NCBI GenBank assembly: GCA_033964015.1
Contig: CM066914.1
Location: forward strand, 32,471,492-32,535,491
DNA: 64,000 bases
Direction: 5' to 3'
Source: Scolanthus callimorphus
Lineage: Eukaryota; Cnidaria; Anthozoa; Actiniaria; Edwardsiidae
The translations under genes and the position numbers were made by a program. This document shows positions 13,601-21,784 of this stretch, piece after piece. Below the pieces are notes generated by a model that had not been told where the DNA came from, did not search any database, and saw only the letters and a program-made list of their open reading frames with translations. Every line of letters starts with the position of its first letter. Positions within the stretch are counted from its first letter, which is position 1.

Positions 13601-16600
13601 ATAGGAGTAATTACAAAGTAATTGCGAATTACTAACGACAGTCACCTGAAATCCGCTCTATAAGGAATACAAATTTGGTGAAATAATGGAAAATGTAGTG
13701 ATTCTAATTAGCTGTGGAAGCTGTACCACAGTACCAACCGTTATGGCAATGGCCGACTTTGATCATTGAGGACATTGTTGGCTAATCACTCGAGAGCAAA
13801 GATTTGCATTGTTCCCAAAGCAATATCACCAATTGAATTTTTGGTGTACTTGAAAGTCAAAATCAACAAAAAGGCACTCTTTCTTAATAACGCTTTCTCA
13901 ACGTTTTTGCTACCACAAGCACTTTCTTTAGAATGTTATATCATCAATAAAAAGGCAGGAACATGCTATCGAAAAACGTTTGTGTGATCTGTCGTTTCCA
14001 TGTCAAGTTATGGAGTTTTACATGAGATAAGTAGTGGGAGAAAATACTATCATTCCCATCTTCCCTCCAAGGCAGCTGTCCAAATTTGGCTGTCCAGTAT
14101 AAACAGGACTGTAAAAAGTACTGTACAATGGTTGGTCGTGTTGCCCCGTTGCCGTGATAGAATGCGCCACTCCTAAATGAGGCTGGCTCCTGTAATGGGC
14201 TGCTCCTTTGCTTGGCGTATTCGTAAAGCAAACAACGTCGTGCAGTGTACTAATAATGGTTTGCTTCATCATGAGTTTGTAGAAGGACACTAAGATTGGT
14301 ATTATTTTCACCGCCCTTATGGTAATTAGCTGCCCTTTTGGATGAGCTTTTTCCAAAGGCACTTCAACATATTATCGGAGTTTTCGAGCACTAAATTAAG
14401 GTTCTCGGAAGCCTTCATATATTCATGGTCCTTATTTGTGAGTCCATTGTATAATGTGTTCTGACTGATTGACTGTTTATGACTCATTTTATGATATTTA
14501 TTTCGTTTTCATCTAAGAAGAAGGACTGATTAAAGCGAGCGGTGTCAAACTTGGCTATCATTAATGCATCTGGATTGCCGCATAGAACATTATGGCAGGG
14601 GTCGGGATAAATACAAACGATATCCCCAGGTTCAAAAGAATTCGTGCACCAACATTAAAAATCGCACGGTTATTTGGAAACCTTTAACTGAGAATGGTGA
14701 AGCACTAAACTCATCAGAAACTAATCCATTCACTAATTGTGAATATCATAATATTTTTTTTCAGTAGGAAATAAAATAAGGCATATTATTGTGAAATAGA
14801 TACATTTTATATATTTCAGTATGTATATTTTGTATATATTGTATATATTTCAGAAAATGGCAATTCTTACGTGATTCAGAAGTGGAAAGGGTGCAAAGTC
14901 TCTATTTCTCCGTTTTCATATCGCTGAATATTTATGCAAATAATTGAAGACAAGGCTGGAAAAGACAGGTGGTGCGGTATCTGATCTAAAGACAGTTGGA
15001 AAACTGCGACATGCTTCGATTGAACACGCACTCCAGAGTGGAACCAATGCCGTGACTGGACTGAACTACAGGCAGAGTGCTAAAGTGTTTGATGGGTCAG
15101 GTCGTAGTCTAAGTGAGCATTCTATGTGAACAGCTATTGACATAACTACACACAATGCAATCAACATTAAGCTCAGTTTCACCCAGACCCCCTTATTGGT
15201 GTATTTGAAGAGGGAAAGCTTGATCTCAACATCACTTCAATTGTGTTTATCTAATGCACTAAAACGTGCGTCCGTAGATAAATGTCACAATACTAGGCTC
15301 TTAATTGAAATGGCGATCACAAGCTGAGCTGTTGGCTTCCGAATCGATCCATTGTGCAATGATTACGAGTTCCGAAAAACTGTAAAGCCTCCTTGGAAAA
15401 CAAGAACAATTACAGAAAAAAATGAATGACATTATATGAACTCGTTAAATGTGTATTATTTAAAAATTTAAATTTCAATAGATGAGTAGATTTTTCTGTC
15501 CTTGAAAGATCGTAGTGTTGATGTGCTAGTGAATCTCGCAAAATGTTATTTCCTTTATGGTGGCGCAAGTAATCAAAGCTTATCAAGCATTTATTGGATT
15601 TCGATTTCATAAATTAACATTTGACAGCGGGTACCTATGTTTGATCTGGGAGTTAAAATAATCTAATAACATATTATTAGGGCTAAGGCTTTAACCGAAC
15701 AAGTGCCAAACAACACTTTCGATAACTATTTGGCACGATCTGACTAAACACGAATGGAAAACTATCGATCACTCTATGATTTGTTTTTGCAAACACAATG
15801 TTAGCGGTGTAGTACCAGAATAGCTTACAGTCTCTCTTTGACCTCTACTGACCAGCGCCTTAAGGCTATACGATGTTAATAGCACACAATAATAAGATTG
15901 ATTAACAAAATGGTTGCTGAATATGAGATAAATGAGTAGAATCACCCGAATATAATAATGCACCGACCTTCCAAAAGTGAAATTTAAAAATCAACACATA
16001 TACAGCTTGTTAGTTTTGTTTTAGTAGCTAAAGGGAGTGGTTTTTCTTAGGAATCGTCACTTATACACTGCGCAATAGAAATTACGGAGTAATCAAGCTG
16101 CATCTCACATCCTTGCTAGAAAAAAAGGACCTCCTGTATAACGAATATTTTTGCCATTCCCTCTGCAAGAACTAAGTAAGAACTCCTCCAAATCGCAGGC
16201 TACATATATAGGTTATTTATAGGTTATTTTCTTGCAGATAAAACTACATGTGTCAGTTTCGCTAGTGGCCTGAAGAATTTCCCATATTGTTTGCCATGGC
16301 CTGACAGCCGTAAATCCTCGCGGCGTCTTAACAGGACACGATTGAGAGTGTATATAGAGTGGGAGTGGGAGTGTATATTAATTTATCGTACATACTGTTA
16401 CACATCTTTTGCTGTTGCAAATCAGTGTTGAAGAATTGTCTTGATAGAAAGTCGAGCGCCATATGAAAAGGCCCGTCATAACAAGTGCCACCAGAATGAA
16501 AAACGCCAACACAACTGTCATCTGCTTCATTTTCCTTGTGCGCCATGTTACCATTTTTCCCTCGCTCAGCTCGTCCGGTAGAAAACCAACATAGCCGCCG

Positions 16601-16746
16601 CTGCTGGGAGACTGAGTAGCCAGTGACGTCATGCTGACGTAGTTGGAGAGGCCGCCAATGTCGGCTGGTCCGCTCGTCGCCTGCTGCATGACAGAGGTTA
16701 ACGATAGGCTCGAAGGATAGCAGTTCGTGTAAGGGATATCGGTCAT
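2899..16746 (-). CDS. LACTBL1-like: LACTBL1-like serine beta-lactamase-related membrane protein (11 coding exons)
   Basis: Joining exons 16746-16396, 11833-11705, 11559-11416, 10419-10298, 9816-9661, 6512-6384, 5919-5808, 5232-5085, 4816-4673, 3711-3602 and 3231-2899 gives an open frame of about 625 residues with every splice phase matching. Residues 1-75 are a Ser/Thr-rich cytoplasmic tail, 76-96 a single membrane helix, and the rest an extracellular or lumenal beta-lactamase/PBP-like domain. Visible motifs are S-F-S-K at about 202-205 (nucleophile motif), Y-S-N at 300-302, the G-L-P-R-E-A-P-C signature near 258-265, the G-W-L-N-P-A-G-G block near 364-371, and K-R-G near 459-461. These match what is known of animal beta-lactamase-like protein 1, a family related to class C beta-lactamases and PBP4-type peptidases; its physiological substrate is not established. 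Length and topology fit the family. Introns carry many MITEs. Only the exon 8 donor is weak. A 5-prime non-coding exon probably exists upstream but was not placed. Confidence 0.9.
3298..3578 (+). repeat. Dispersed repeat A, copy 1 (in last intron of LACTBL1-like gene)
   Basis: About 280 bases from TTAATGGAGTGGAATGGTTAG to AACTATGC, matching 43356-43614 in the same orientation at roughly 85 percent by eye. It nearly fills the 370-base last intron of the LACTBL1-like gene. Confidence 0.7.
3602..3711 (-). CDS. LACTBL1-like: LACTBL1-like exon 10
   Basis: A 110-nt exon, phase 1 in and 0 out, residues 479-515. The acceptor is a textbook CCTTTTCTCTCTTCAG, donor GAAGAG/GTAAGG. It encodes the last helix of the catalytic fold (L-L-F-R-K-L-V-A-A-F-H-Q-V-L). 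The next intron, 3601-3232, is almost entirely one copy of a dispersed repeat. Confidence 0.87.
3864..4480. other. Intron 9 sequence, nothing identified
   Basis: Part of the intron between exons 9 and 10. AT-rich and unique-looking, with only short ORFs out of context. Confidence 0.5.
4673..4816 (-). CDS. LACTBL1-like: LACTBL1-like exon 9 (KRG motif)
   Basis: A 144-nt exon, phase 1-1, residues 431-478. Acceptor TTTGAACTAG, donor CTTG/GTAGGA. It encodes A-Y-W-E-M-K-L-Q-D-G-Y and R-Q-K-R-G-S-V-Y-G-Y followed by the I-V-P-E-L-Q-L strand. The K-R-G occupies the position of the third (KTG-like) active-site element in the family. Confidence 0.88.
5085..5232 (-). CDS. LACTBL1-like: LACTBL1-like exon 8
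   Basis: Acceptor TTCTCGTTTTAG at 5233 is clear and phase 0, giving L-E-I-G-L-F-K directly after the preceding A-D-L-Q-T. The 3-prime end is uncertain. The only donor matching the phase needed by exon 9 is C/GTTTCC at 5084, a non-canonical but GT-containing site, giving 148 nt (residues 382-430). Other GTs nearby give the wrong phase. Confidence 0.75.
5808..5919 (-). CDS. LACTBL1-like: LACTBL1-like exon 7
   Basis: A 112-nt exon, phase 2 in and 0 out, residues 344-381. The acceptor is an excellent CTTTTTTTCAG at 5920. A weaker CTTACTAG further in would also be in frame but would delete a family-conserved M-F-A-G-Y segment. It encodes G-W-L-N-P-A-G-G-L-F-T-S-L-A-D-L, matching the usual G-W-x-x-P-A-G-x-x-x-S-x-x-D-L block. 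Donor CAAACT/GTAAGC. Confidence 0.9.
6384..6512 (-). CDS. LACTBL1-like: LACTBL1-like exon 6 (YSN motif)
   Basis: A 129-nt exon, phase 2-2, residues 301-343. Acceptor is TTATTCCTAG, donor CAAGA/GTAAGT. The junction with exon 5 recreates Y-S-N-L-G, the YxN catalytic motif of class C-like enzymes, followed by the usual A-L-L-G-R helix and K-P-L-G-M-N-D-S turn. The intron before it (9660-6513) is about 3.1 kb and holds nested inverted-repeat elements. Confidence 0.92.
6651..7126. mobile_element. MITE with GGCTGGTTCTCA ends
   Basis: Terminal inverted repeats of about 45 bases begin GGCTGGTTCTCATATAAT and end in the complement at 7126, inside TA-rich flanks. Several internal copies of GCGATCCTAGCGATCGTA occur in both directions, so the element is internally palindromic. 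It lies in intron 5 of the LACTBL1-like gene. Confidence 0.7.
7559..7668. repeat. Palindromic hairpin
   Basis: Arms AACAACTATCCCC and GGGGGATAGTTGTT enclose an inner GATATATACC/GGTATATATC stem around a short CG-rich centre. A second hairpin of the same design follows at 7790-7895. Confidence 0.65.
7666..8966. mobile_element. Nested inverted-repeat elements (TTTAGTATATACC ends)
   Basis: An outer pair, TTTTAGTATATACCAAATCAG at 7666 and its complement ending near 8966, encloses an inner pair, TTTAGTATATACCAGC at 7897 with complement ending near 8889, whose arms extend into GGCAACC/GGTTGCC. A hairpin with arms in TATTTCAATT and GTGGATAGTGGC lies at 7790-7895. Two overlapping ORFs of about 80 codons at 8009-8340 resemble no known transposase. 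Confidence 0.6.
9177..9383. mobile_element. MITE, TTTTAGTATC ends
   Basis: Starts TTTTAGTATCACCCAACTAG and ends CTAGTTGGGCGATACTAAAA, giving 20-base inverted ends with one mismatch. The interior holds another small palindrome around CTAGTAGCG. It lies in intron 5 of the LACTBL1-like gene. Confidence 0.65.
9390..9480. repeat. Compound palindrome
   Basis: AGACCTC and GAGGTCT enclose CAATAGCCCAT/ATGGGCTATTG and a central GGCCTGCGGCC. Probably the core of another hairpin-type element. Confidence 0.55.
9661..9816 (-). CDS. LACTBL1-like: LACTBL1-like exon 5 (GLPREAPC signature)
   Basis: A 156-nt exon, phase 2-2, about residues 249-300. Acceptor TTTCATGTAG and donor CTACAG/GTAATG are both good. 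It encodes L-M-S-H-M-A-G-L-P-R-E-A-P-C, the most family-specific string in the gene, then a Cys-containing variable loop and the P-G-E-R-P-Y-Y turn that precedes the Y-S-N motif split across the next junction. Confidence 0.92.
10025..10232 (-). repeat. tRNA-derived SINE
   Basis: Read on the minus strand, a tRNA-like head (10232-10162) has an A-box-like GTGGCAGAATAGTCCA and a good B box, GGGGTTCGATTCCC. An unrelated AT-richer body continues to about 10025. It sits in intron 4 of the LACTBL1-like gene, between the exons ending at 10298 and starting at 9816. Confidence 0.5.
10298..10419 (-). CDS. LACTBL1-like: LACTBL1-like exon 4
   Basis: A 122-nt exon, phase 0 in and phase 2 out, residues 209-248. 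Acceptor is CTTTTTCTCCAG, donor CTTGC/GTAAGT. It continues the helix after SxxK (S-L-M-L-F-K-L-Y-N) and has the acidic S-L-E-D-P-F-I-K-Y segment typical of the class C-like fold, ending in the conserved I-T-L that leads into the next exon. Confidence 0.9.
11416..11559 (-). CDS. LACTBL1-like: LACTBL1-like exon 3 (SxxK active-site motif)
   Basis: A 144-nt phase 0-0 exon, residues 161-208. The acceptor is CTGTTCAACAG at 11560; sequence further upstream carries an in-frame stop, which fixes the boundary. The donor is ATTACG/GTGTGT. The translation contains the strand-turn V-Y-M-D-R-V-L-W and ends F-P-V-A-S-F-S-K-I-I-T, which includes the SxxK tetrad expected for the acylated serine and general-base lysine of serine beta-lactamase folds. 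Confidence 0.9.
11705..11833 (-). CDS. LACTBL1-like: LACTBL1-like exon 2 (stalk)
   Basis: A 129-nt phase 0-0 exon (residues 118-160) with acceptor TTGTGCTTTCAG and donor ACAACA/GTAAGC. Only one of three frames is open throughout. The segment Y-R-I-P-P-P-I-R followed by an amphipathic K-Q-I-E-A-E-L stretch resembles the region just before the catalytic domain in LACTBL1 proteins. Confidence 0.85.
12050..12730. mobile_element. MITE with GGTTTTCTCTACTACGC ends (host of a nested element)
   Basis: Ends are GGCCGAATATATGACC plus GAGGTTTTCTCTACTACGC on the left (interrupted by an insertion) and the complement, ending TATATCGGGCC, on the right. The inner arms continue through TCGTAGTACCGTAGT. Removing 12066-12436 restores a continuous left end. 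Confidence 0.7.
12066..12428. mobile_element. hAT-like non-autonomous element, 8-bp target duplication
   Basis: A 363-bp element flanked by perfect ATATGACC copies at 12058-12065 and 12429-12436. Eight-base duplications are the hallmark of hAT elements. The inverted ends, about 41 bases, read CCCGGGGGGACTCCC then a T-run, GGGGCGGGGGTGCTCGTC. Next come CCCCTAAAAGGTACC motifs on both sides. Relatives lie at 18272-18450, 39529-39670, 44050-44205 and 53642-53978. Confidence 0.8.
13532..13660. mobile_element. MITE family B, copy 1
   Basis: TAGAGCGGTTTTCACATGAC at the left and the complement of a near match, ending CCGCTCTA, at the right. The interior is rich in GTAATTAC. A second copy is at 54184-54469. 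Confidence 0.65.
14370..16395. other. LACTBL1-like intron 1, distal part
   Basis: No coding evidence. A TATATTT/TGTATAT microsatellite is present at 14797-14855. The remainder is unique-looking AT-rich intron. Confidence 0.5.
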
Positions 16747-16755
16747 GCTTGTGAC
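16396..16755 (-). CDS. LACTBL1-like: LACTBL1-like exon 1 (start, cytoplasmic tail, membrane anchor)
   Basis: On the minus strand a strong pyrimidine-rich acceptor ending TGCTGCAG precedes 16755, so the exon probably starts there with a short leader and the first ATG at 16746 opens the protein. An upstream in-frame ATG at 16776 would fall in the intron. The exon encodes residues 1-117: a polar Ser/Thr/Gly-rich tail, a basic R-T-R-K-M-K stop-transfer flank, a roughly 21-residue hydrophobic helix, and a short ectodomain stretch with two cysteines (C-N-S-K-R-C). The donor is AACA/GTATGT, phase 0. Confidence 0.85.
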
Positions 16756-16759
16756 CTGC

Positions 16760-17860
16760 AGCACGAGAACAAACATTTCAAATGCAGCGAGATGAGCGAC
16801 TCCAGACCTAAAAGGGTAGAGCTGTCTAGCTGGGATGGAAGATCGTAACCCTTACGCATGCAAATATCCAGGTACTTACTCAACTGCATCTAATTACTGA
16901 CAGGCAGATTGATAACGAAGCTCGGAAGATCAATAGTATCTTTAGGCAACAGATAAAAATTATAACCATGTCGTCACGGCATTCGGTATCACAATATATA
17001 TAACAAAAAAATGAATAAGCATCGATGTTTCGGTTGTTTTTCTTGGTTCAAAAGCAAACCAATATTTTGAGATGTGTACTGTGGGTAAAATTTACCTCTT
17101 GTTGCCAGGGAGTTACCATTGCTTATTTTACACATGCTGCATGCATTCGGTCGGGTGTTTGAAATTGGTACAACGGTAATCTCTCAAATGAATCATCACA
17201 TAAGATTTTCGCCTTCCGTTTCCATCTTTCCGCTTTCCCTACGATTTTTAAAATTATTATTTTCTCCATCTTGCCCTGATACCGTTTCCGCGATACGTTG
17301 TCACTGGAAAAAGCAACAAAGCTGGGTGCGCTAGGGAGTATGGGTAAAGATTTATTTGAATTTCTGTAAAATATTAGAAACAAACATGCTTAGAAATGGG
17401 CTGAAATTTAATGATTTTACCTCTGGTTGCGATAACTGTCTGAATTCAGATATCAAACAGTAGCAGTCTAGATGCCTCCATTATCCTTTGCGCTTCAAGC
17501 TTATAGACTTTTCCCGGAAACGTATATATCCATGACAATGTCGTTCCCAGAGCCAATCGGACATGACGACAGTCGGAGAATCTAAGGCATCCGGCTTTTC
17601 CATATATGGTTAGTCGAATTTCAAAATGGCAAGTAGGAATGTCAGCCAATCAGAATCGGTATATATATCTCAAACTCATGGATTATTAACAAAGAATCAA
17701 GTGAAGCCATTTTGTACGCTCGCATGACAAGACCGGCGGTAACCGGTCAAGGTTCAGTAGTATTCCCGGTAGTCAGTATAAGGACTAAAACAATTGATCA
17801 AGTTCCAGCAGAGGCGGCCCAAGGCCCTTTTTATTGAATGAAAGTGAAAGTGATACTGGT
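16760..17860. other. Upstream region of LACTBL1-like gene
   Basis: Expected to hold the promoter and any non-coding first exon. Minus-strand donor-like sites occur near 17100 (ACAAGAG/GTAAAT) and 17421 (CCAGAG/GTAAAA). A TATATATA lies at 17660, but its order relative to the CCAAT-like box does not suit the minus strand. No exon can be fixed. Confidence 0.35.
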
Positions 17861-17867
17861 CCTGCCT

Positions 17868-18012
17868 AATAAATCGTTAATCGTTATTTGTCGATTTTAA
17901 TCGATTCTGATCAATCGATTTTATCGATAATCGATAAACATTGATCGCTAGCTCTGTTGTGATTATCGATTTTTCAATAATTATATCAATTTTCATCGAT
18001 GTTTATCGACTT
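17868..18012. repeat. ATCGAT-rich block, left
   Basis: About six ATCGAT hexamers plus many one-base variants within 145 bases, spaced irregularly in T/A-rich sequence. A matching block lies at 19185-19326. Confidence 0.7.
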
Positions 18013-18271
18013 TTTCCTACAAGGCTTTCAGGCACAGGATTGATTAATATCACTAAAAAATTATCAACATTCTTTGAAAATATGCCTCTTATAGAACAAA
18101 TTATCATTTCCGTTGAATAGTTTGAGAGTATAAATATTATGGCAAGGGGGATGCGGTTACTATCATTTGCGAGCTTGCATGACTACAATACAATACATTG
18201 TAGGTTTGGAAAACTTTGTAATCGCAGACGTTTGAGTGTACAGTTAACGAAATTCAATGCCAGCGACACAA

Positions 18272-18450
18272 AGCCCGGGGGGACTCCCATATTTTTTGGT
18301 CGGGGATGATTACTCGATGAGAAGACGTTAAATTAGAAACAGACACGGGATGGGTATCTTTTACTTGTTACCTATCTCCTTTAGGGTAAGAAATTATTTG
18401 AGCCACGCCATGGCCCGGCATGTTTGGTATCATTTAGGGGTGAAACTACC
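18272..18450. mobile_element. hAT-like family copy (truncated)
   Basis: Begins CCCGGGGGGACTCCCAT and continues through TTTTTTGGTCGGGG. It shares GAAATTATTTGAGCCACGCC with the copy near 44085 and the TTTAGGGGTGAAACT motif, but has no recognisable right end. Confidence 0.55.
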
Positions 18451-18557
18451 ACATTTCTGCCGATGGAATGGAATGACTTAGGCAGAAATGTATATTTTGA
18501 CGGCACGTGAATAACACGTGAGGACGCGGTTGCGTTGCAGTGCATTATGGGTGTGGG

Positions 18558-18565
18558 TATATAAG
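18558..18565 (+). promoter_or_regulatory. TATA box ahead of gag-like ORF
   Basis: TATATAAG about 70 bases before the ATG at 18631, preceded by TGCATTATGGG. The spacing fits a transcription start near 18590. Confidence 0.45.
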
Positions 18566-18630
18566 CTTAGACATAGCGTGCTAGTACCACTCTAGCCAGC
18601 TTCTCTCTCGTAATTCGACTTTTGTCGATT

Positions 18631-18861
18631 ATGAAAGAAGACAACGTTTCAGCTCTTATATCGGAACCGATCTCAATCAATAATAACACTCTCTTAGCTT
18701 CTATACAACAAATGCTAGACAATTCGATTAAACAATTTAAGAGAGCTTCCTCCGACGCCGCTGAACTTCAGCTTAAGGAGATAAAAAAGATGAAGTATGA
18801 TGAACCAAGAAAATTTAAAAAGAAGGCAAATGAGGATCAATTCAAGTTTAACTCTATATGA
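18631..18861 (+). pseudogene. DIRS-like retroelement gag fragment
   Basis: A 76-codon ORF from the first ATG downstream of a TATA box. The N-terminal half is a likely amphipathic helix (L-L-A-S-I-Q-Q-M-L-D), followed by a basic segment ending R-K-F-K-K-K-A-N-E-D-Q-F-K-F-N. The K-K-x-N-E-x-Q-F-x-F-N pattern recalls the small gag-like ORFs at the front of DIRS-type tyrosine-recombinase retrotransposons. The ORF closes right after it and no reverse transcriptase follows, so this is a truncated or non-autonomous copy. AATAAAG at about 19020 could terminate a transcript. Confidence 0.4.
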
Positions 18862-19184
18862 CCTTCAGCAGTGATTACTGCTTGTAGGGCGCTGGCTACA
18901 TATCCAAACTAAACAGGAGTTCTCCTGAACTGTTTAATGTGTTGTGTTATGAGGCAAAATTGTAAATTTCCGACGATCATCTTCGCGATTCGGTTGCTGT
19001 GCATGCTACGCGAAAGTGAAATAAAGACGCATGCAAAACTACGACATCTAGGGAGGGCACTCATTGTATCCTTGAACAACGGAGTTTGAATTCGACTTCT
19101 CAGTCTTGGGTAGTCAAGAATCTTGGTCGAGATACAAGAAATGTATAACTTTTATCTTTGGGATAGGGTATGCTGTACTTTCAA

Positions 19185-19326
19185 TATCAAGTGATATCGA
19201 CTTGCTGTGATTAATATCGACTATCGATTTTTATCGATTGTCGATATTAATCGATAATGATCGGTCAATCTCATCGACAAATATCGATATATCGATCAGT
19301 TTTCAATGATCGATTTTTATCGATCT
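19185..19326. repeat. ATCGAT-rich block, right
   Basis: About seven ATCGAT hexamers and several variants in 140 bases. With the left block at 17868-18012 it brackets the gag-like segment. Confidence 0.7.
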
Positions 19327-19343
19327 GTTAGGTCCATGTGCCC

Positions 19344-19494
19344 GCGCGAGCATCTATCGCTGTAATATTAAGGCTTTGTATGAGGCACGTAACATTTGCT
19401 AAAATTGTTCATTTTCAGTATTAAACGTTCTTTTCTTAGCAAATGTTACGTGCCTCATACAAAGCCTTAATATTACAGCGATAGATGCTCGCGC
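19344..19494. repeat. Perfect 59-bp inverted repeat with 33-base loop
   Basis: The left arm, 19344-19402, starts GCGCGAGCATCTATCGC and ends TTTGCTAA. The right arm, 19436-19494, is its exact reverse complement over all 59 bases. Lack of mismatches implies recent origin or conversion. It could be a very young MITE or a long-hairpin transcript; no ORF is involved. Confidence 0.9.
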
Positions 19495-19499
19495 CTTCC

Positions 19500-20940
19500 T
19501 TGTTATGCTGTTCTCTGACATCTGCTGTTCTCTGATTCTCATCCCGTGGGATGTCAGCGCAGAGAACAACATCACAAGGAAATAGTTTTATCGCTATGAA
19601 TGACAACAACAATCACCAGAAAAAGTAAAAGGAAAGAAATCGCTCAAAACTTCTTTTGCAACCGTGCTATTGAAGTCTTTAATCTGACCTTCAACTTGTA
19701 TAATTGCCAGATAGGCAACGAGAGATTTTTTTTCTAAACCTTATCTTAGGTTATGTTCAGAAACAAACGTCACCACAATAGGTAGTTTCCCAATGGAATA
19801 CAAAATGTCGACAAACAAATCCGATTTATTCTGTGGCAGCTTCTAGCAAAGTTTCGCCATCGGTGCCTTTGTCAATGCTCTATGTCAAAGAAACAGTTTG
19901 GCGTGTCCAACGTAGCAACAGTAAATAGGGAAGTAGAACAATGGATTTCTGCACGAGGATAGCTCCGTTCAATATGGCCGGCACGTAACAATGACAACAA
20001 AAATTTACCGTGTATCTAAAAGGCATTCCAATAGCAAAATCAATTTGCAATTAACTCTAATAGCCCTATGCTATTAAGCGTATTAAGACGTGCATGAATC
20101 ATTTCACAAGATGTTCTAAGGAGCTCGCATATAACCGTATAACTAAAACACCGCATGGCCACACTGGCCATCTCAAGCTGTACCAAGAGTTCTTCCGCCT
20201 GCTGGGCCGGGAGAGCAAGACTCGAGGAAAGCTGTAATCCTTGGATCATCTCTTTCTAATTACTCGAATCATTATAGACAAAGCTGCGAATAAAGCTTCC
20301 TTTTGCAGTCAAGTGTGTATTTCAGTTCTACATCAATAAGGGGTCAGCGAGAAACATCCAAACACGCCTCTTTATTGATCAACTGACGGCAAATCTCATC
20401 GACTACATACACATTCCTCGGCAGAAAGTGCCGCGGGGTTTGTTTACTTACCTTACGATCTGGTAACGAAGTGTAAACGATACAAGGCACGCAAATGAAA
20501 GATATTAGTCGCCACAACTTGGCTTGTGTATCAAACAAGAGAGTCCGTAAGGTGACATTTGATACTCCTCTTAAATCCTATAACAGAGTATCAAGCGCTA
20601 TATAAACCAGAAGCCTGTCACCACACACGCACAATAAATAAACGATGTCTGTCATTAAGGTGAGCAAAGAATGTCCCGAGACCTGCCGAGACCGTATTTG
20701 CGCGAATATAAGCCGGAATCGAGAATATTTTTCCAATGGAATAATTTGGCGAGAGGGCAGAATCACGTTTTTAAATGGATATACTCCCGACTGGGAGAGC
20801 AGAAGACACAATGTCAAGGGCACACAGCGACCTCTCTTCGATAAAAGTTTTTTTTTAATAGGAAACTGAGTCCTACGTTCAGCAGTATATCGTCCACGGT
20901 CATTGCATTTTAGTTCTACTTTTTTAAAAGACGTATCTGG
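19500..20940. other. No confirmed gene; one plus-strand TATA-type start
   Basis: A TATATAAACC box near 20600 lies about 40 bases before an ATG at 20645 that opens a 74-codon frame, or a five-codon first exon ending at a GTGAGC donor. Minus-strand ORFs of 60-80 codons at 20040-20249 and 20344-20538 have no family resemblance. Confidence 0.3.
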
Positions 20941-20961
20941 TCACTTTAAAACATGTTGAGC

Positions 20962-21060
20962 ACAGATAAAGGTATTTCCTCAGTCTACGGAACAGTTCCA
21001 TATTTGGCAATACCTTGTTCTGAGCCTCCATCTCATGCAGCGCCATTTTTGAAGCAGGAG
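20962..21060 (+). repeat. Dispersed repeat C, copy 1
   Basis: The segment with GTCTACGGAACAGTTCCATA and GGCAATACCTTGTTCTGAGC reappears in opposite orientation at 24075-24165. Confidence 0.6.
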
Positions 21061-21784
21061 CTTTCTATTTTCCAACTTTCTTGCGCCTATTTCATGGTCA
21101 GATTGCAACAACTGGCCAACTTATCTGTCTAGTAGCCTGCAAGTGATGTCAGAGGCCAGCCTTAACTGGTTCTGTTTTCGATTATATTCATAATTTCGAA
21201 ACAAATCGTAGTCGAAGTGACTTCGGTGTTGAATTTCGGCATTGGCGCCAATTCCGTACACAACAAGACGTTCGAGAGCTGAAGGAAAAGAGCTGTTTTT
21301 ATCAGGGTTTCTTCACCGATCTTCAAATCAGGTAAGCTATTTACATTAAGGGTTTTAGTACTTCGATATGTAGGCGATCGACCTTATGCATTCGTCTCCT
21401 TCCATTAATATTTCTCGGGATTTGAAGTATTCACGACACGTCATGGCCACTACCTAAGGTTCATGCTCTTCTTGTACTCTTTCGCGAGGCCTGGTTAGCT
21501 ATTTGTTTACTCATTAGTGCTGAATACTCAGAATACTCCGCTGAATACTTTTTGCTACTTGTGTACAATGTTTTAACGGACTTGAAAACACATCGAAACG
21601 GAGGTTTCAACGAACAAGGGCGTCGAAGCATCGAAGGCATGACATTTGTTTTCTAAATTTCACTCGTTTTGTTTTGTAAGCTTTGTGAATCTAAAATCTT
21701 GCCGTGTAAAACATTTTCGTTGTTTCTGTTCTTTCTTTGTGCCACATATAAAATGAGCTGCTCATCTATAGAAATCATTCTTAT

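Noticed and set aside
16378..16776. Neprilysin/ECE-type start suggested by the membrane helix and C-N-S-K-R-C
   Set aside because: Downstream exons carry beta-lactamase-like motifs, not M13 peptidase motifs.
20344..20538. Signal-peptide-like minus ORF with a GTAAGT donor
   Set aside because: The apparent start is TTG, not ATG, and no acceptor-linked exon follows.
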